64,000 nt of DNA from Paenibacillus sp. R14(2021) (GCF_019431355.1 NZ_CP080269.1:3319001-3383000), one strand, 5' to 3'. Positions 49,385 through 58,438 are shown, numbered from the stretch's first letter. Numbers and translations: made by a program. The notes: generated by a model from the sequence alone, not told the origin.

Positions 49385-50269
49385 TTAATCGTCCGATCTG
49401 TTGAAGAGCTTCCAGTTTAATACGGATATGATGCCAATAATGATAAACAGTACCCACGATACAGCCGCTGCATAGCCGTAGTTCTGATAGTTAAAGCCTT
49501 CCCGGAACATATAGAGGACAATGGTATCCGAGCCCGGATAGGGCGATTGATTGCCTGCCAATACTTGCGGCTCCGTGAAAATTTGAAATCCGCCGATGGT
49601 AGACATCATCACGGAGAATAAGATAATCGGTCTCAGCATCGGAATCGTTATTTTCGTAAACGTTTGGAGCGTCGTTGCGCCGTCCAGATGGGCAGCTTCA
49701 TATAAGTCTTTGGGAATGCGCTGCAAGCCGGACAAATAAATAATGGCGTTATAGCCCATATATCTCCAACTGATCATGGCCGCGATCACCACCCGAACCC
49801 CTGCGCTGGAGTTGAACCATGCGATTTTGCTCAGGCCAAGATTCTCGAGCACGTAATTGATCAGTCCGTATTCATTGCCAAACATCGATTGGAAAATAAT
49901 AACAACGGCGACCATCGCCGTAATATTCGGAAGAAAGTACGCGATTCTAAAAAAACCTTTGAATTTCACGATCGACAGATTGATAACGAAAGCGACAATG
50001 AGCGAGCAGACGAGCATCGGGCCGTTAGACAACAGCCACAGGGCAATATTGTTGATTAAGGCCTGCCAGAACGTTGGATCGTTGAACATGTACACAAAGT
50101 TGCTGAACCCTACCGACTGCATCTCCCCGATTCCGTCCCACTTATGAACGGATAGATAGATCGAGAAGAAGATTGGAAATACAGAGAAGATCAGGAACAA
50201 GATATAGAAAGGAGAAATAAACAGATATAGCGTTCTGCTCTTGTAAATGTCTTTTAATAAGCCTCCCAT
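49385..50269 (-). CDS. ABC sugar importer permease, MalF/UgpA type (CUT1)
   Basis: A protein of 294 residues with six membrane segments. TLYLFISPFYILFLIFSVFP begins the first helix and YEAAHLDGATTLQTFTKITI is the ATPase-docking loop. GGAGGAG precedes the ATG. It lies across a hairpin from the binding-protein gene. Confidence 0.93.
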   Translation of the reverse strand: MGGLLKDIYKSRTLYLFISPFYILFLIFSVFPIFFSIYLSVHKWDGIGEMQSVGFSNFVYMFNDPTFWQALINNIALWLLSNGPMLVCSLIVAFVINLSIVKFKGFFRIAYFLPNITAMVAVVIIFQSMFGNEYGLINYVLENLGLSKIAWFNSSAGVRVVIAAMISWRYMGYNAIIYLSGLQRIPKDLYEAAHLDGATTLQTFTKITIPMLRPIILFSVMMSTIGGFQIFTEPQVLAGNQSPYPGSDTIVLYMFREGFNYQNYGYAAAVSWVLFIIIGIISVLNWKLFNRSDD

Positions 50270-50290
50270 GCTGCTCCTCCACGAATTCGA

Positions 50291-50323
50291 TGAGGCAGGC
50301 TTCCATTATCCTTGCCTGCCTCA
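50291..50323 (-). other. Intercistronic hairpin after the second binding-protein gene
   Basis: TGAGGCAGGC pairs with GCCTGCCTCA over ten bases, in the 87-base gap between the binding-protein and permease genes. The same position is occupied by a hairpin in the first operon. Confidence 0.6.
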
Positions 50324-50356
50324 TCTTTGATTTGTTTCCCGGCTTCCGGCCTGCGC

Positions 50357-51634
50357 TTAGTGCGAAAGCTGACGCTTGATTTTCTCCTGCGCGTCCGTCC
50401 AGGCTTTCTCCGGATCTGCTTTCTTCGTATCGACGAAGCCAAGCGACTCGACGAGTACGTTCAGCACCATGTCATCTCTTGCATCCGTATGAGCGACTTT
50501 GACGTCTTTGGCCGCATCGGCGAATACAGGGCTCAGATCTTGGCCGCCGAAGAATTCATTCTTGTTCACCATATCAGGCTTCGTGTAGATCTCAGGCGTG
50601 GACGGATAGTTGCCGAATTCCTTGTAGCCGACCATCAAATTCTCTGGGCTTACGAGGAACTTGATCACTTCATAGGCTTCCTTCTGATGCTCCGAGGATT
50701 TCAGCACGCCCATGAAGGAGCCGCCTTGGTTGCCTACGCCGCCCGGCGGATAAGCAATGTTCCATTTGCCTTTCGTATCCGGAGCGGCGCCGATCAAGTC
50801 GCCGACAGCCCAGGATGCGCCGGTAAACGAAGAAACCTTATTGTTGTTCATCGCCGCGTTCTTCTCGGAATCATTGGAGAACGGGAATGTCAGGCCTGCT
50901 TGGTACGCCTTCACCGAAGCATCCCAAGCGGATTTAATTGGGGCTTGGTCGCCAATGAACTTACCGTCTTGATCAAATAACCCGGTGCTGTTCTGGCCGA
51001 TCAAGCTTCTGAAAATATCCACGATCGTTCCCGACTGCGTTCCTGTCGCATCTTTGACTTTCTTCAGCAGGTTGAAATAATCATCCCATGTCTTCACCTG
51101 TGCTTTGATCGCATCGGGTGTGCTCGGCACGCCGGCTTTTGCGAACAAGTCGCTGCGGTAGTAGAGCACGACCGGAGCAACGTCGATCGGCAGCCCGATC
51201 ACGTATTTATCGTCGCTAGTCGCTGCCATCTTCCATTTCCAGTCCAGGTACTTGGGCTGAACATCGCGAGCGCCTTGATCGTAAAGGTTTGCGAATTTGT
51301 CTTTATAAGCAAGCATGGACGAGATCCAGCTGTCCATGGCTACAATATCGGGGCCGTCTCCGCCCCCGGTAATCGTCGTTTTCAGCTTGGTCAAGTAGTC
51401 GCCTCCGGAAGGAAGCTTCTCTGCCTTCAGATCGATGTTCGGAAACTGCTTCTTGGCAGCTTCAATCGTCGAATCCGATATTGCACCGTTCCAATACCAC
51501 ATTTTCAACGTCACCTTTTGTCCTGCAGCGCTTTCATTTCCACCGGAATTGTTTGTTTTGCTTTGACCGCAAGCAGTCACGACAAGCATAAAGGATAGGG
51601 CTAGCAGCGTTCCGGATAAGGCTTTGAGTTTCAT
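50357..51634 (-). CDS. Extracellular sugar-binding lipoprotein of family 1
   Basis: A protein of 425 residues; GGGGGAA precedes the ATG at 51634. The signal peptide ends in VVTACG, giving the lipidated cysteine near residue 22, followed by a Ser/Asn/Gly linker. KVTLKMWYWNGAISDSTIEA and GGDGPDIVAMDSWISSMLAY are typical of the CUT1 binding proteins. First gene of the 20-kb operon; it captures the oligosaccharide that the mannosidases and galactosidase then trim. The ligand is not known from sequence. Confidence 0.93.
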   Translation of the reverse strand: MKLKALSGTLLALSFMLVVTACGQSKTNNSGGNESAAGQKVTLKMWYWNGAISDSTIEAAKKQFPNIDLKAEKLPSGGDYLTKLKTTITGGGDGPDIVAMDSWISSMLAYKDKFANLYDQGARDVQPKYLDWKWKMAATSDDKYVIGLPIDVAPVVLYYRSDLFAKAGVPSTPDAIKAQVKTWDDYFNLLKKVKDATGTQSGTIVDIFRSLIGQNSTGLFDQDGKFIGDQAPIKSAWDASVKAYQAGLTFPFSNDSEKNAAMNNNKVSSFTGASWAVGDLIGAAPDTKGKWNIAYPPGGVGNQGGSFMGVLKSSEHQKEAYEVIKFLVSPENLMVGYKEFGNYPSTPEIYTKPDMVNKNEFFGGQDLSPVFADAAKDVKVAHTDARDDMVLNVLVESLGFVDTKKADPEKAWTDAQEKIKRQLSH

Positions 51635-51785
51635 GCAGTGTTCCCCCAATACTGGATTCGAATTAAGTTGAATAAAGCATTCCGTTCTTCACATTCGTTG
51701 CCGTCTTTACCTGAGTATTCCCTGAACAAACCCGATTAATAGAATCCGGCCGAAAACTCTGCACCTCCTGATGACGTTCAATCAA

Positions 51786-51809
51786 AAATCTGGTATCGAT
51801 ACCAGATTT
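51786..51809. promoter_or_regulatory. Distal LacI operator (perfect 24-bp palindrome)
   Basis: The 14-bp core TGGTATCGATACCA (51791-51804) is extended to both sides by AAATC and GATTT, giving a perfect 24-bp palindrome. It lies about 70-95 bases downstream of the promoter in the untranslated leader; its centre is 67 bp from that of the proximal site, so one tetramer or two dimers could loop the DNA. Confidence 0.7.
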
Positions 51810-51857
51810 GGATGATGCACGTTTTCAAAATACGATTTGTTCGATGATATCGTTTTC

Positions 51858-51915
51858 TGAAATCGATACCATATGAACTTGTGTTCAGTATAAACCCTCG
51901 CATCCGGTTTGACAA
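51858..51915 (-). promoter_or_regulatory. Promoter and proximal LacI operator of the 20-kb operon
   Basis: On the minus strand TTGTCA (51915-51910) and TATACT (51892-51887) are 17 bases apart, a good housekeeping promoter. The proximal operator TGAAATCGATACCA (51858-51871, plus-strand reading) lies about 10-20 bases downstream of the start point and matches 12 of 14 bases of the distal core. Confidence 0.65.
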
Positions 51916-52042
51916 TAGCAAGCAACCAACTTCGAATAAAACGCTTACATGTAATTTCTTCTAGCTGGATTTAGCCTTGGCCCTTTCGTTCACGGCGTTA
52001 ACTATACGGTGCCAGGGGCTATCTCCCCCTAGCTTCCGCGGA

Positions 52043-52072
52043 GTATGAAGCCTCTGCAAGATGGGCATACAG
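52043..52072 (+). promoter_or_regulatory. Possible SigG-type promoter of the second ger operon
   Basis: GTATG and CATACAG are separated by 18 bases, the same spacing as at the first ger operon. The -10 element departs from CATnnTA at the last two positions, so this is weaker. Confidence 0.4.
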
Positions 52073-52137
52073 AATAAAAACCACGGCCCTCTCTGCGAAC
52101 AGAACGAACACCAAGGCGAATAAAGGATGAAGGCAAC

Positions 52138-53202
52138 ATGAAGCTCGGCATCATTATAGCGCTCCTCTTGCTGTGCACGGGATGTTGGGATATGAAGGAA
52201 ATCAATCAGCTGGCCATCGTCAACTTAGGCGCAACGGATAAGGATCCGAAGACCAAGATCATTACCGCCTATTATCAAGTGATTAACCCAAGCGCGTTGT
52301 CGAATAAACAAAGCGGCGCCAAGGCTGCCATATATACGTTTCGCTTCCAGAGCAATAACATCGGCAAGCTCTCGGACAACGCGCGTATGCTGATGCCTCG
52401 GCTCCTGTTCATGCCGCATATGCAGTCCTTAATCGTGTCCGAACGCTATGCGCGGCAGGGCATCATGGACCTGATTAATTTCTATGAATTCAGCCCGGAG
52501 CGAAGAACGAATGTCATCTTGTTGGTGTCCGATTCCCCGCTCTCCGTCGTGATGAACAGCTTCACTCCGCTTGAGCGGATGCCGGGCAGGTTCATTCGTT
52601 CCCTGACGGATCAGAGCGGCCGCGGATTCGTATCCGGATTTGAGCCCATTCGCATGAAAGACATGGCGAAACGAGTCGACCACGAGACCCCGATCGTCAT
52701 CCCCTTGATTCACTATACGTCCAGGACATCCGCGGACAACACCGATCGGCTCGAAGAAGCCAACGTTAATAAACAAGCCATTGCATTCATCGGGGGTGCC
52801 GTCTTTCTCCATGACGTGATGGTCGGCAAAATCGACATTGGGACCAAGGAGCTTTATTTTCTCTTGAATCAGCAGCTTGGAAACTACATCGAAACCTTGA
52901 CCGTGAACGGGCAAGACGTTGCCCTGGAGATCAGGCATGTGAAGGTAAAACGGACATTGAATCCTCGGACCGGACTTCACGTCAGTGTGTCGGTACAATT
53001 ACGAGTGACGAATAATCAGCAGGCGCAGCCGCTCTCATCCGTCACGCTGCATGAATTCGAAACCGCCTTTAATCGCGTGTTCGCCAAGCGCGCAGAGGCG
53101 CTCGTTCAATTAGCGAGAACGAAGAAATGGGATCTGCTCGGCATTCAGGATGAGGCCGGGAAGCCCGATCCGAACTGGACGCGTACAAAGGTGACCTTCT
53201 GA
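52138..53202 (+). CDS. gerAC: Spore germination lipoprotein, Ger(x)C family, second copy
   Basis: A protein of 354 residues, somewhat short for the family (usually near 370-400). The signal peptide ends in the lipobox LCTGC with the lipidated cysteine at residue 16, then WDMKEINQLAIVNLGATDKD. The C-terminal domain includes HEFETAFNRVFAKRAEALVQ. Here gerAC comes first in the operon, before gerAB and gerAA, unlike the first operon. It lies 68 bases ahead of the gerAB coding region. Confidence 0.9.
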   Translation: MKLGIIIALLLLCTGCWDMKEINQLAIVNLGATDKDPKTKIITAYYQVINPSALSNKQSGAKAAIYTFRFQSNNIGKLSDNARMLMPRLLFMPHMQSLIVSERYARQGIMDLINFYEFSPERRTNVILLVSDSPLSVVMNSFTPLERMPGRFIRSLTDQSGRGFVSGFEPIRMKDMAKRVDHETPIVIPLIHYTSRTSADNTDRLEEANVNKQAIAFIGGAVFLHDVMVGKIDIGTKELYFLLNQQLGNYIETLTVNGQDVALEIRHVKVKRTLNPRTGLHVSVSVQLRVTNNQQAQPLSSVTLHEFETAFNRVFAKRAEALVQLARTKKWDLLGIQDEAGKPDPNWTRTKVTF

Positions 53203-53270
53203 GTAGAATCTAAGATGATGATCATTGGCAACGCAAGCCATACCTATTCCACGGAGAGAAGGTAATCTGG

Positions 53271-54392
53271 TTGGAGACATCACGCCTGAGCGCGTGGTAA
53301 TTGTTCGTCATGACGTTCTATTTCACGGCAGGAACGACGTGGATTCTGCTGCCTGGACAATTAGTGAAGGACGCGAAGGAATATTCCTGGCTCGTCTTCA
53401 TATGGGCATTGGTTTACGGGCTCGCGCTGGCGCTGCTGTGGCTTTATTTATCCAGCCTCTACCCCGGGAAGAGCCTCGTCGAAATCGCGAAGCAGGTCCT
53501 TGGCAAATGGGCCGGAGGCGTCGTATCCCTCTGTTACATCGTGTTCTTCATCCAAATCGCTTCATGGGTCACGCGCAACCTAGCCGATTTCATGCAAATC
53601 AACATGATGCCGAAGACGCCTGTGGCGATCTTCAATCTCTTGCTGCTCACCTCCTGCTGTTATGCCGTCGTCAAAGGCATCTCCTCCATCGCCATGGTAA
53701 CGGAGCTGCTCATGCCCTATATCCAAATCGTGTATTGGATTCCCGTCGTCTCCGGCCTTGCAACGGGGTGGGACTGGCATAATTTCAGAAGTCCGGATGA
53801 GCTGCACATGTGGCGCACGCTCGTTGAAACCAGGTACGTACTAGGGTTTCCGTTCATGGAAACCGTGTCCTTCATGATGTTGTTCCCCTTCGTAAAAAGC
53901 CGGCTGAAGACGGCATATTTACTCGGCATTCTGGCGCCCGGACTCGTATTGATCGGAACCATGCTGATCATCATCGGCGTGCTCGGGGTGAACCGCAGCT
54001 CGCATCTCATTTACCCTGTTTTTATCATGTTCCGGGAGCTTCAATTCACAGGATTTCTGGAGCATCTGGAATCGATACTGGCCGTAAACATTCTCTTAAT
54101 CGTATGCCTCAAGCTAAGCATCGTCTTCTATTGCGCGGTGCTGGCGATCTGCCAGTTGTTTCAGATTAAGAAGCGAACGACCGTGGCGATTCCGCTTGTT
54201 TGGGTCATTGTCGCCTACTCGCTCTCCTTCCAGAACATCGTCCAGAACATTGAATGGGTGAAAAGCTACTTGTTGGCTTACTACTGTCTGTTCGGCATCG
54301 TCTTCCCCCTCCTGCTGATCGTCTGCGCCTGGATTCAGAAGAAGAACACCGTACAGCCGCATACGTCATTAAAAATAGGAGAAGGGCAGTGA
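53271..54392 (+). pseudogene. gerAB: Spore germinant receptor subunit B with an in-frame stop at codon 10
   Basis: Reading from TTG at 53271, placed after AGAAGG, gives LETSRLSAW, then TAA at 53298-53300, then LFVMTFYFTAGTTWILLPGQ. GerAB proteins normally have Gln at this place (SARQ/SAWQ), so one C-to-T change (CAA to TAA) explains the stop. The rest (363 codons from 53301) is intact with ten membrane segments (ILLPGQLVKDAKEYSW, KSYLLAYYCLFGIVFPLLLI). Translation could restart at TTG 53301 or ATG 53310, but neither has its own Shine-Dalgarno site and the first helix would lose its lead-in. It could also be a sequencing error. Confidence 0.75.
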
Positions 54393-54450
54393 AATCAGCC
54401 CTCCCTAAAGTAAACAAGCGCTTGCTGCTTGCAGAAAGGAGCGCCTAGGC

Positions 54451-55893
54451 GTGATGGACCCAGGTACGCAAATCGTCGCAGACATTGCCAAGCGCTTCGG
54501 ACATTCCTGCGATTTCATATGCCGTTCGCTTCCCCTGCATGCGGACAATACGATCTACTGCTTATTTATCAGCTCCATTACCACATCGACCACTATAGAC
54601 GAGATGATTTTGAAGCCGCTGATAGAGAGCAGCAGCAGGCAGCATACGGGCGAAATCAATGCCGACTGGCTGACCGGCATAATTCCGTTAGTAAACAGGA
54701 CGCTGGTATCCGATGCCGCGGAGGGCATCAAAGAGCTTCTCTCCGGAAATTGTCTGCTCATCACGCCAAAACAAGCCGCGTTCCTTAGCTTTGATGTCGC
54801 CAAGCAGGATTATCGCAGCATTACGGAGCCCAAGTCGGAATCCGCGATCCGCGGGCCGCGGGACGGCTTTGTCGAGAACGTTCAGCTGAATATGGCGCTC
54901 ATCCGCAAGCGCTTGAAAAGCCCCGACTTGATGTTCGAGACCTTTACCATCGGCTCGCAAACAAGCACGGTCGTGCAGCTGGCTTACCTCAGGAACATCG
55001 CGAACGACAGCATTGTGGCCGAGTTCCGAGAGCGGCTGACTGCCATTCAAACCGACAGCATTCTAGAGAGCTCTTACATCGAGGAATGGATTCAAGACCA
55101 GACCCGTTCCCCGTTCCCGCAGCTCATCAGCACGGAACGTCCCGATGTCATCGTTGCCAAGATGCTGGAGGGCAGCACAGCCGTACTCATTGACGGCACG
55201 CCTATGGCGCTTACCGGTCCCATCACTTTCTTTCAGTTGTTCTCGTCGCCCGAGGACTATTACCAGCGCGCGGACATCGCGACTCTGCTGAGATGGCTGC
55301 GCATGTTATCGTTTGTCTTGTCGATCTTCGTGCCGTCGCTTTATATTGCCGTTGTCAGCTACCATCAAGAGCTGCTTCCGACGCCTTTGCTGATCAGCTT
55401 GGCTGCCCAGCGGGAGGAAGTACCGTTCCCTGCCGTCATCGAAGCCATCATAATGACCGTCACCTTCGAAATACTGCGGGAGGCCGGACTGCGGATGCCC
55501 CGCATCGCAGGCCAGGCCATCTCCATAGTCGGTGCACTCGTCATCGGCCAAGCGTCGGTAGAAGCCGGGCTTGTTTCGGCCGCCATGGTCATCGTCGTCT
55601 CCTTAACCGCGATTTCCAACTATATCTCCCCATCGTACGGCTTCGGAATCGCGCAGCGGATCGTCCAATTCGTATTCATGCTGCTGGCCGGCGTGATGGG
55701 CTTATACGGCCTGATGTGCGGCGTATTCGTGCTGCTTGTCCACCTGGTATCGATTCGTTCATTCACCGTTCATTATATGTCCCCGCTCGCGCCTATCGTC
55801 TTGGCCGACTGGAAGGATACCATTGTGCGCGTGCCCCGCAAAATGATGACGCTCATGCCAAAGGAAATGCGAACGAAGAAGAATACCAAATAA
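54451..55893 (+). CDS. gerAA: Spore germinant receptor subunit A, second copy
   Basis: A protein of 480 residues starting at GTG 54451 (AAAGGAG nine bases upstream); ATG follows directly. Family motifs: AIRGPRDGFVENVQLNMALI, SSYIEEWIQDQTRSPFPQLI, STAVLIDGTPMALTGPITFF, and the membrane half with YHQELLPTPLLISLAAQREE and VPFPAVIEAIIMTVTFEILR. The N-terminus is shorter than that of the first copy. Third gene of the operon gerAC-gerAB-gerAA and followed by a terminator. Confidence 0.93.
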   Translation: MMDPGTQIVADIAKRFGHSCDFICRSLPLHADNTIYCLFISSITTSTTIDEMILKPLIESSSRQHTGEINADWLTGIIPLVNRTLVSDAAEGIKELLSGNCLLITPKQAAFLSFDVAKQDYRSITEPKSESAIRGPRDGFVENVQLNMALIRKRLKSPDLMFETFTIGSQTSTVVQLAYLRNIANDSIVAEFRERLTAIQTDSILESSYIEEWIQDQTRSPFPQLISTERPDVIVAKMLEGSTAVLIDGTPMALTGPITFFQLFSSPEDYYQRADIATLLRWLRMLSFVLSIFVPSLYIAVVSYHQELLPTPLLISLAAQREEVPFPAVIEAIIMTVTFEILREAGLRMPRIAGQAISIVGALVIGQASVEAGLVSAAMVIVVSLTAISNYISPSYGFGIAQRIVQFVFMLLAGVMGLYGLMCGVFVLLVHLVSIRSFTVHYMSPLAPIVLADWKDTIVRVPRKMMTLMPKEMRTKKNTK

Positions 55894-55907
55894 GGGCGGT
55901 ATGCTGA

Positions 55908-55937
55908 CGGAAGAACCCTGAACAGGGTTCTTCTTCA
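55908..55937 (+). terminator. Rho-independent terminator of the second ger operon
   Basis: AAGAACCCTG and CAGGGTTCTT pair with a two-base loop, followed by CTTCATATT. It lies about 18 bases after the gerAA stop. Confidence 0.7.
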
Positions 55938-55970
55938 TATTCGGGACATGAAAGCGCGGCAATCCTTCCT

Positions 55971-55999
55971 TGTCACACGTAGGACGCCGATCTCGTTTT
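55971..55999 (+). promoter_or_regulatory. ECF41-type promoter upstream of the truncated ECF41-like gene
   Basis: TGTCACA (55971-55977), 16 bases, CGTT (55994-55997), then TTA. The ECF41 consensus I recall is TGTCACA-N16-CGTC. The same arrangement, including the TT that follows, occurs upstream of the intact gene at 58628-59491. Confidence 0.65.
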
Positions 56000-56081
56000 A
56001 TGGATGTCAACCCAATATTGCTAACCGTTTACTCCCGAGAGGAGGACGATCTGGACAGCCCGAAGAAAGGGGGAAGCTTGA

Positions 56082-56696
56082 ATGTCTATGAACGTAAGCG
56101 ACCCGTCCGACAAATTCAATGCATTAACGCAAATCTACAAGCCGCATTTATTATCCATCGCCCACCGTATGCTCGGCTCTAGCGCAGATGCCGAGCTGAC
56201 GGTTCGACATGTGCTCCAAAGTCATCACGAGCTGCTTCATGCTCACATTCATGCCATGACTGCGGAGCTCACGAAGAAAACGATCAATCACTGTCTGAAC
56301 GAATTAAGATCGGTGCCGAAGAAGGGCTTCATCTTCGTGGAAGCGGTCAATCGACTCATTACAGCTCTGTCGAACGCAGACATGGGATCCATCGAGGAGC
56401 TTATGGCCGACGATGTCGTATTGATCGCGGACGGCGGCGGCAAAGTTTCCGTGGTCGCCCAGCCGATAACGGGCAAAACAAACGTAAGCTGTGTGCTGCA
56501 TGGCATAACGACGGCTCAATTCCCTGCATCCAGGGCTAAACAGGTTACGGTCAATGGACGCCAAGGCATATTGATTACACAGGAAGGCGCGCCGATGGGC
56601 GTCGTCTGCCTGGAATGGGACCCCCTCACCCTGCTCATACAGCAAATTTATATTGTCGCAAACCCAGACAAATTAAGGCACATTCGATTAACCTGA
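56082..56696 (+). CDS. ECF41-like protein lacking sigma region 4
   Basis: A protein of 204 residues; AAAGGGGG lies eight bases before the ATG. Residues 10-75 align with sigma region 2 of the neighbouring ECF41 genes (YKPHLLSIAHRMLGSSADAE versus YKPLLFKLAYQLTGSVTDAE), but the helix that follows is degraded (ELTVRHVLQSHHELLHAHIH). The linker WLPEP and the whole of region 4 are absent. From about residue 85 the SnoaL-like ECF41 extension is complete, with DGGGKVSVVAQPI and the NPDKL motif near the end. It cannot be a normal sigma factor. It may be a decaying gene or a protein that modulates the ECF41 factors. The ECF41-type promoter upstream argues for expression. Confidence 0.65.
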   Translation: MSMNVSDPSDKFNALTQIYKPHLLSIAHRMLGSSADAELTVRHVLQSHHELLHAHIHAMTAELTKKTINHCLNELRSVPKKGFIFVEAVNRLITALSNADMGSIEELMADDVVLIADGGGKVSVVAQPITGKTNVSCVLHGITTAQFPASRAKQVTVNGRQGILITQEGAPMGVVCLEWDPLTLLIQQIYIVANPDKLRHIRLT

Positions 56697-56710
56697 ACGC
56701 GCGCATAACA

Positions 56711-56739
56711 ACAAAAAGACGCACCGCTTGTCAGTGCGC
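56711..56739 (-). terminator. Rho-independent terminator of the ECF41 gene at 56772
   Basis: A GTGCG/CGCAC stem with a 9-base loop, followed on the minus strand by TCTTTTTGTTG. It lies between two convergent genes. Confidence 0.6.
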
Positions 56740-56771
56740 CCGCCCTGCCGCCGACCGTATTCAGCCGGCGG

Positions 56772-57635
56772 CTATCTGCCGCTGACATGCTGCAGCTTAT
56801 CTGGATTCCGAACCACATACAGATTTCGGATGACTTCGCCTTCGACATGGACCATCGCCACCGTGTTAATCCCTTCACGCGTGCGTATAACGATAGCCGG
56901 TTGTTCATTCATATGCACGACTTCAATCGATGCCCCTTCAAGCGAGGCAGCTGCGCGCAGCGGGCCAAGCAAAAACTGCGCAACAAGCTCGCGCGTCGCG
57001 ATCGGCTGGGCTGCCGCCGTTACCTTGCCGCCTCCGTCGGATACAAGGACCACATCCTGATCCAGCATCGTCAGAATCTGGTTCAGATTACCTTGCTTGA
57101 GCGCGTTCATGAATTCATGAATCCATGCCTCGCCGGCCGCTTCCGGGCGGATAAGCTCCTCCGCGTCGATGCCCATTTTCCCTCTTGCCCGGCTGAGCAG
57201 CTTGCGGCAGTTCACTTCGCTTTTCTCGATCTGCTCGGCGATTTCTTGAAACTCGAACCCAAGCGCTTCTCGAAGCACGAATACGGTCCGTTCCGCAGGA
57301 GACAGCCTCTCCAGCAGTACGAGCATTGCATACGACAGCAGATCGTCCTGCACGACCTCTTCCATCGCATCCTGCCCTGAACTCAGGAAGGGCTCCGGCA
57401 GCCATTCCCCGAAATATTGCTCCCGCTTCCTGCGGGCCGTCTTGTGCAGATCCCGGCAGCGGTTCGTGACCATCTTGCACAGGTAAGCCTTCGGCTGCGC
57501 GAGCTTCTCCGGCGGCACGTCGTATATTTTGATAAACACGTCCTGTACGGCATCCTCCGCATCGGTTACCGACCCGGTTAGCTGATACGCGAGATTAAAC
57601 AGCAATCCCTTATACTGCTCGTACAACTCCTGCAT
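56772..57635 (-). CDS. ECF41-family (SigJ-like) sigma factor, first copy
   Basis: A protein of 287 residues; AAAGGAGG seven bases upstream sets the start at 57635. Region 2 (YKGLLFNLAYQLTGSVTDAE, DAVQDVFIKIYDV), the linker GEWLPEPFLSSG, region 4 (LSPAERTVFVLREALGFEFQ, NCRKLLSRARGK) and the C-terminal SnoaL-like extension with DGGGKVTAAAQPI and NPDKL are all present. These are the defining ECF41 features; the extension takes the place of an anti-sigma factor. I find no TGTCACA-N16-CGTY promoter ahead of it. The 290-base stretch from 57636 to 57928 holds no gene I can support. Confidence 0.92.
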   Translation of the reverse strand: MQELYEQYKGLLFNLAYQLTGSVTDAEDAVQDVFIKIYDVPPEKLAQPKAYLCKMVTNRCRDLHKTARRKREQYFGEWLPEPFLSSGQDAMEEVVQDDLLSYAMLVLLERLSPAERTVFVLREALGFEFQEIAEQIEKSEVNCRKLLSRARGKMGIDAEELIRPEAAGEAWIHEFMNALKQGNLNQILTMLDQDVVLVSDGGGKVTAAAQPIATRELVAQFLLGPLRAAASLEGASIEVVHMNEQPAIVIRTREGINTVAMVHVEGEVIRNLYVVRNPDKLQHVSGR

Positions 57636-57928
57636 CGTCCCGCCTCCTTTCTCCATGCATTTGGCACAGGCCGCTTAGCATTAGGGGCATTAAGAATTGA
57701 AGCGCCTCCGGCGTCTGCTGATAGGCACGGCATCACATTGATAGGTATCATTTCCAGCTCCATACTTATTATGTACATGCTCCTGTCACGGAATGTGTCC
57801 TTGGAATTCTTCAAGAGATGATGGAGCTGAGCGGCGCCGAGAAGAACGCGCCATCGAAGAAAGCATTCAGCATCTGTTCATATCCGGACATCGAAACTGA
57901 ACGGCTGCGTCGCTTGTGCATCCTAAAC

Positions 57929-57971
57929 CACAGAACCCGATCAACTGCGAATGCAGCGATCGGGTTCTGTG
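57929..57971 (-). terminator. Hairpin terminator of the MarR gene
   Basis: A perfect 14-bp stem (CACAGAACCCGATC with GATCGGGTTCTGTG). The U tract after it on the minus strand is poor (GGTTTAGG). Confidence 0.55.
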
Positions 57972-57997
57972 CTCTGTTGTTTCATGCGATGCAGCTG

Positions 57998-58438
57998 CTA
58001 GAACAATTTGTTCAGCAGCAGCTTGAGCTGCTCCTGCTCCTCCGGCGTCAGCTTGTTCCCCAGGTTGTCGGCAACCGTCTGCTCGTAGACAGGCCATACC
58101 TGATGGATGAGCTCCTGACCCTCCGGCGTTAAACGGACCAGAATTCTTCGCCTGTTGGCAGGATCGAAATCTCTGCGGATGCGGCCCGCTTGCTCCAGGA
58201 CGTTCAATAAATTGCTGATGTTCGCCCTCGTCACCGCAAGATCGTCGCTCAGCTCGGAAGGAACCATTGCCCGTCCGCTTGCATGGAGCGCCACAAGCAC
58301 GCACCATCGCCCTAACGTCAGCCCGAACTTTCCAAGCTGCTCCTCCAGCTGCTGGACGAGATGATGGTTCGTTTTATAAAGGGTCAGAAATACATTGACC
58401 GGCAAAATCGATTGATCGATTAGATCCCATTTCTCCAA
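57998..58438 (-). CDS. MarR-family transcription regulator
   Basis: A protein of 146 residues starting at TTG 58438, with GGAGG nine bases upstream; no ATG fits. The winged helix contains LGRWCVLVALHASGRAMVPS, LAVTRANISNLLNVLEQAGR (recognition helix) and RRDFDPANRRRILVRLTPEG (wing), followed by a C-terminal dimer helix. A 10-bp-arm inverted repeat sits 18 bases upstream of the start codon and is the likely autoregulatory operator. The target genes and ligand are unknown; it lies between two ECF41 genes. Confidence 0.9.
   Translation of the reverse strand: MEKWDLIDQSILPVNVFLTLYKTNHHLVQQLEEQLGKFGLTLGRWCVLVALHASGRAMVPSELSDDLAVTRANISNLLNVLEQAGRIRRDFDPANRRRILVRLTPEGQELIHQVWPVYEQTVADNLGNKLTPEEQEQLKLLLNKLF

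Noticed and set aside
55745-55758. TGGTATCGATTCGT in the second gerAA gene, resembling the LacI operator
   Set aside because: Only the left half matches; it encodes L-V-S-I-R in a conserved part of GerAA. It shows that half-sites arise by chance in coding DNA here.
57831-57910. A short plus-strand frame starting MMELSGAEKN between the first ECF41 gene and marR
   Set aside because: No Shine-Dalgarno sequence, and the frame continues into the marR terminator; no conserved features.
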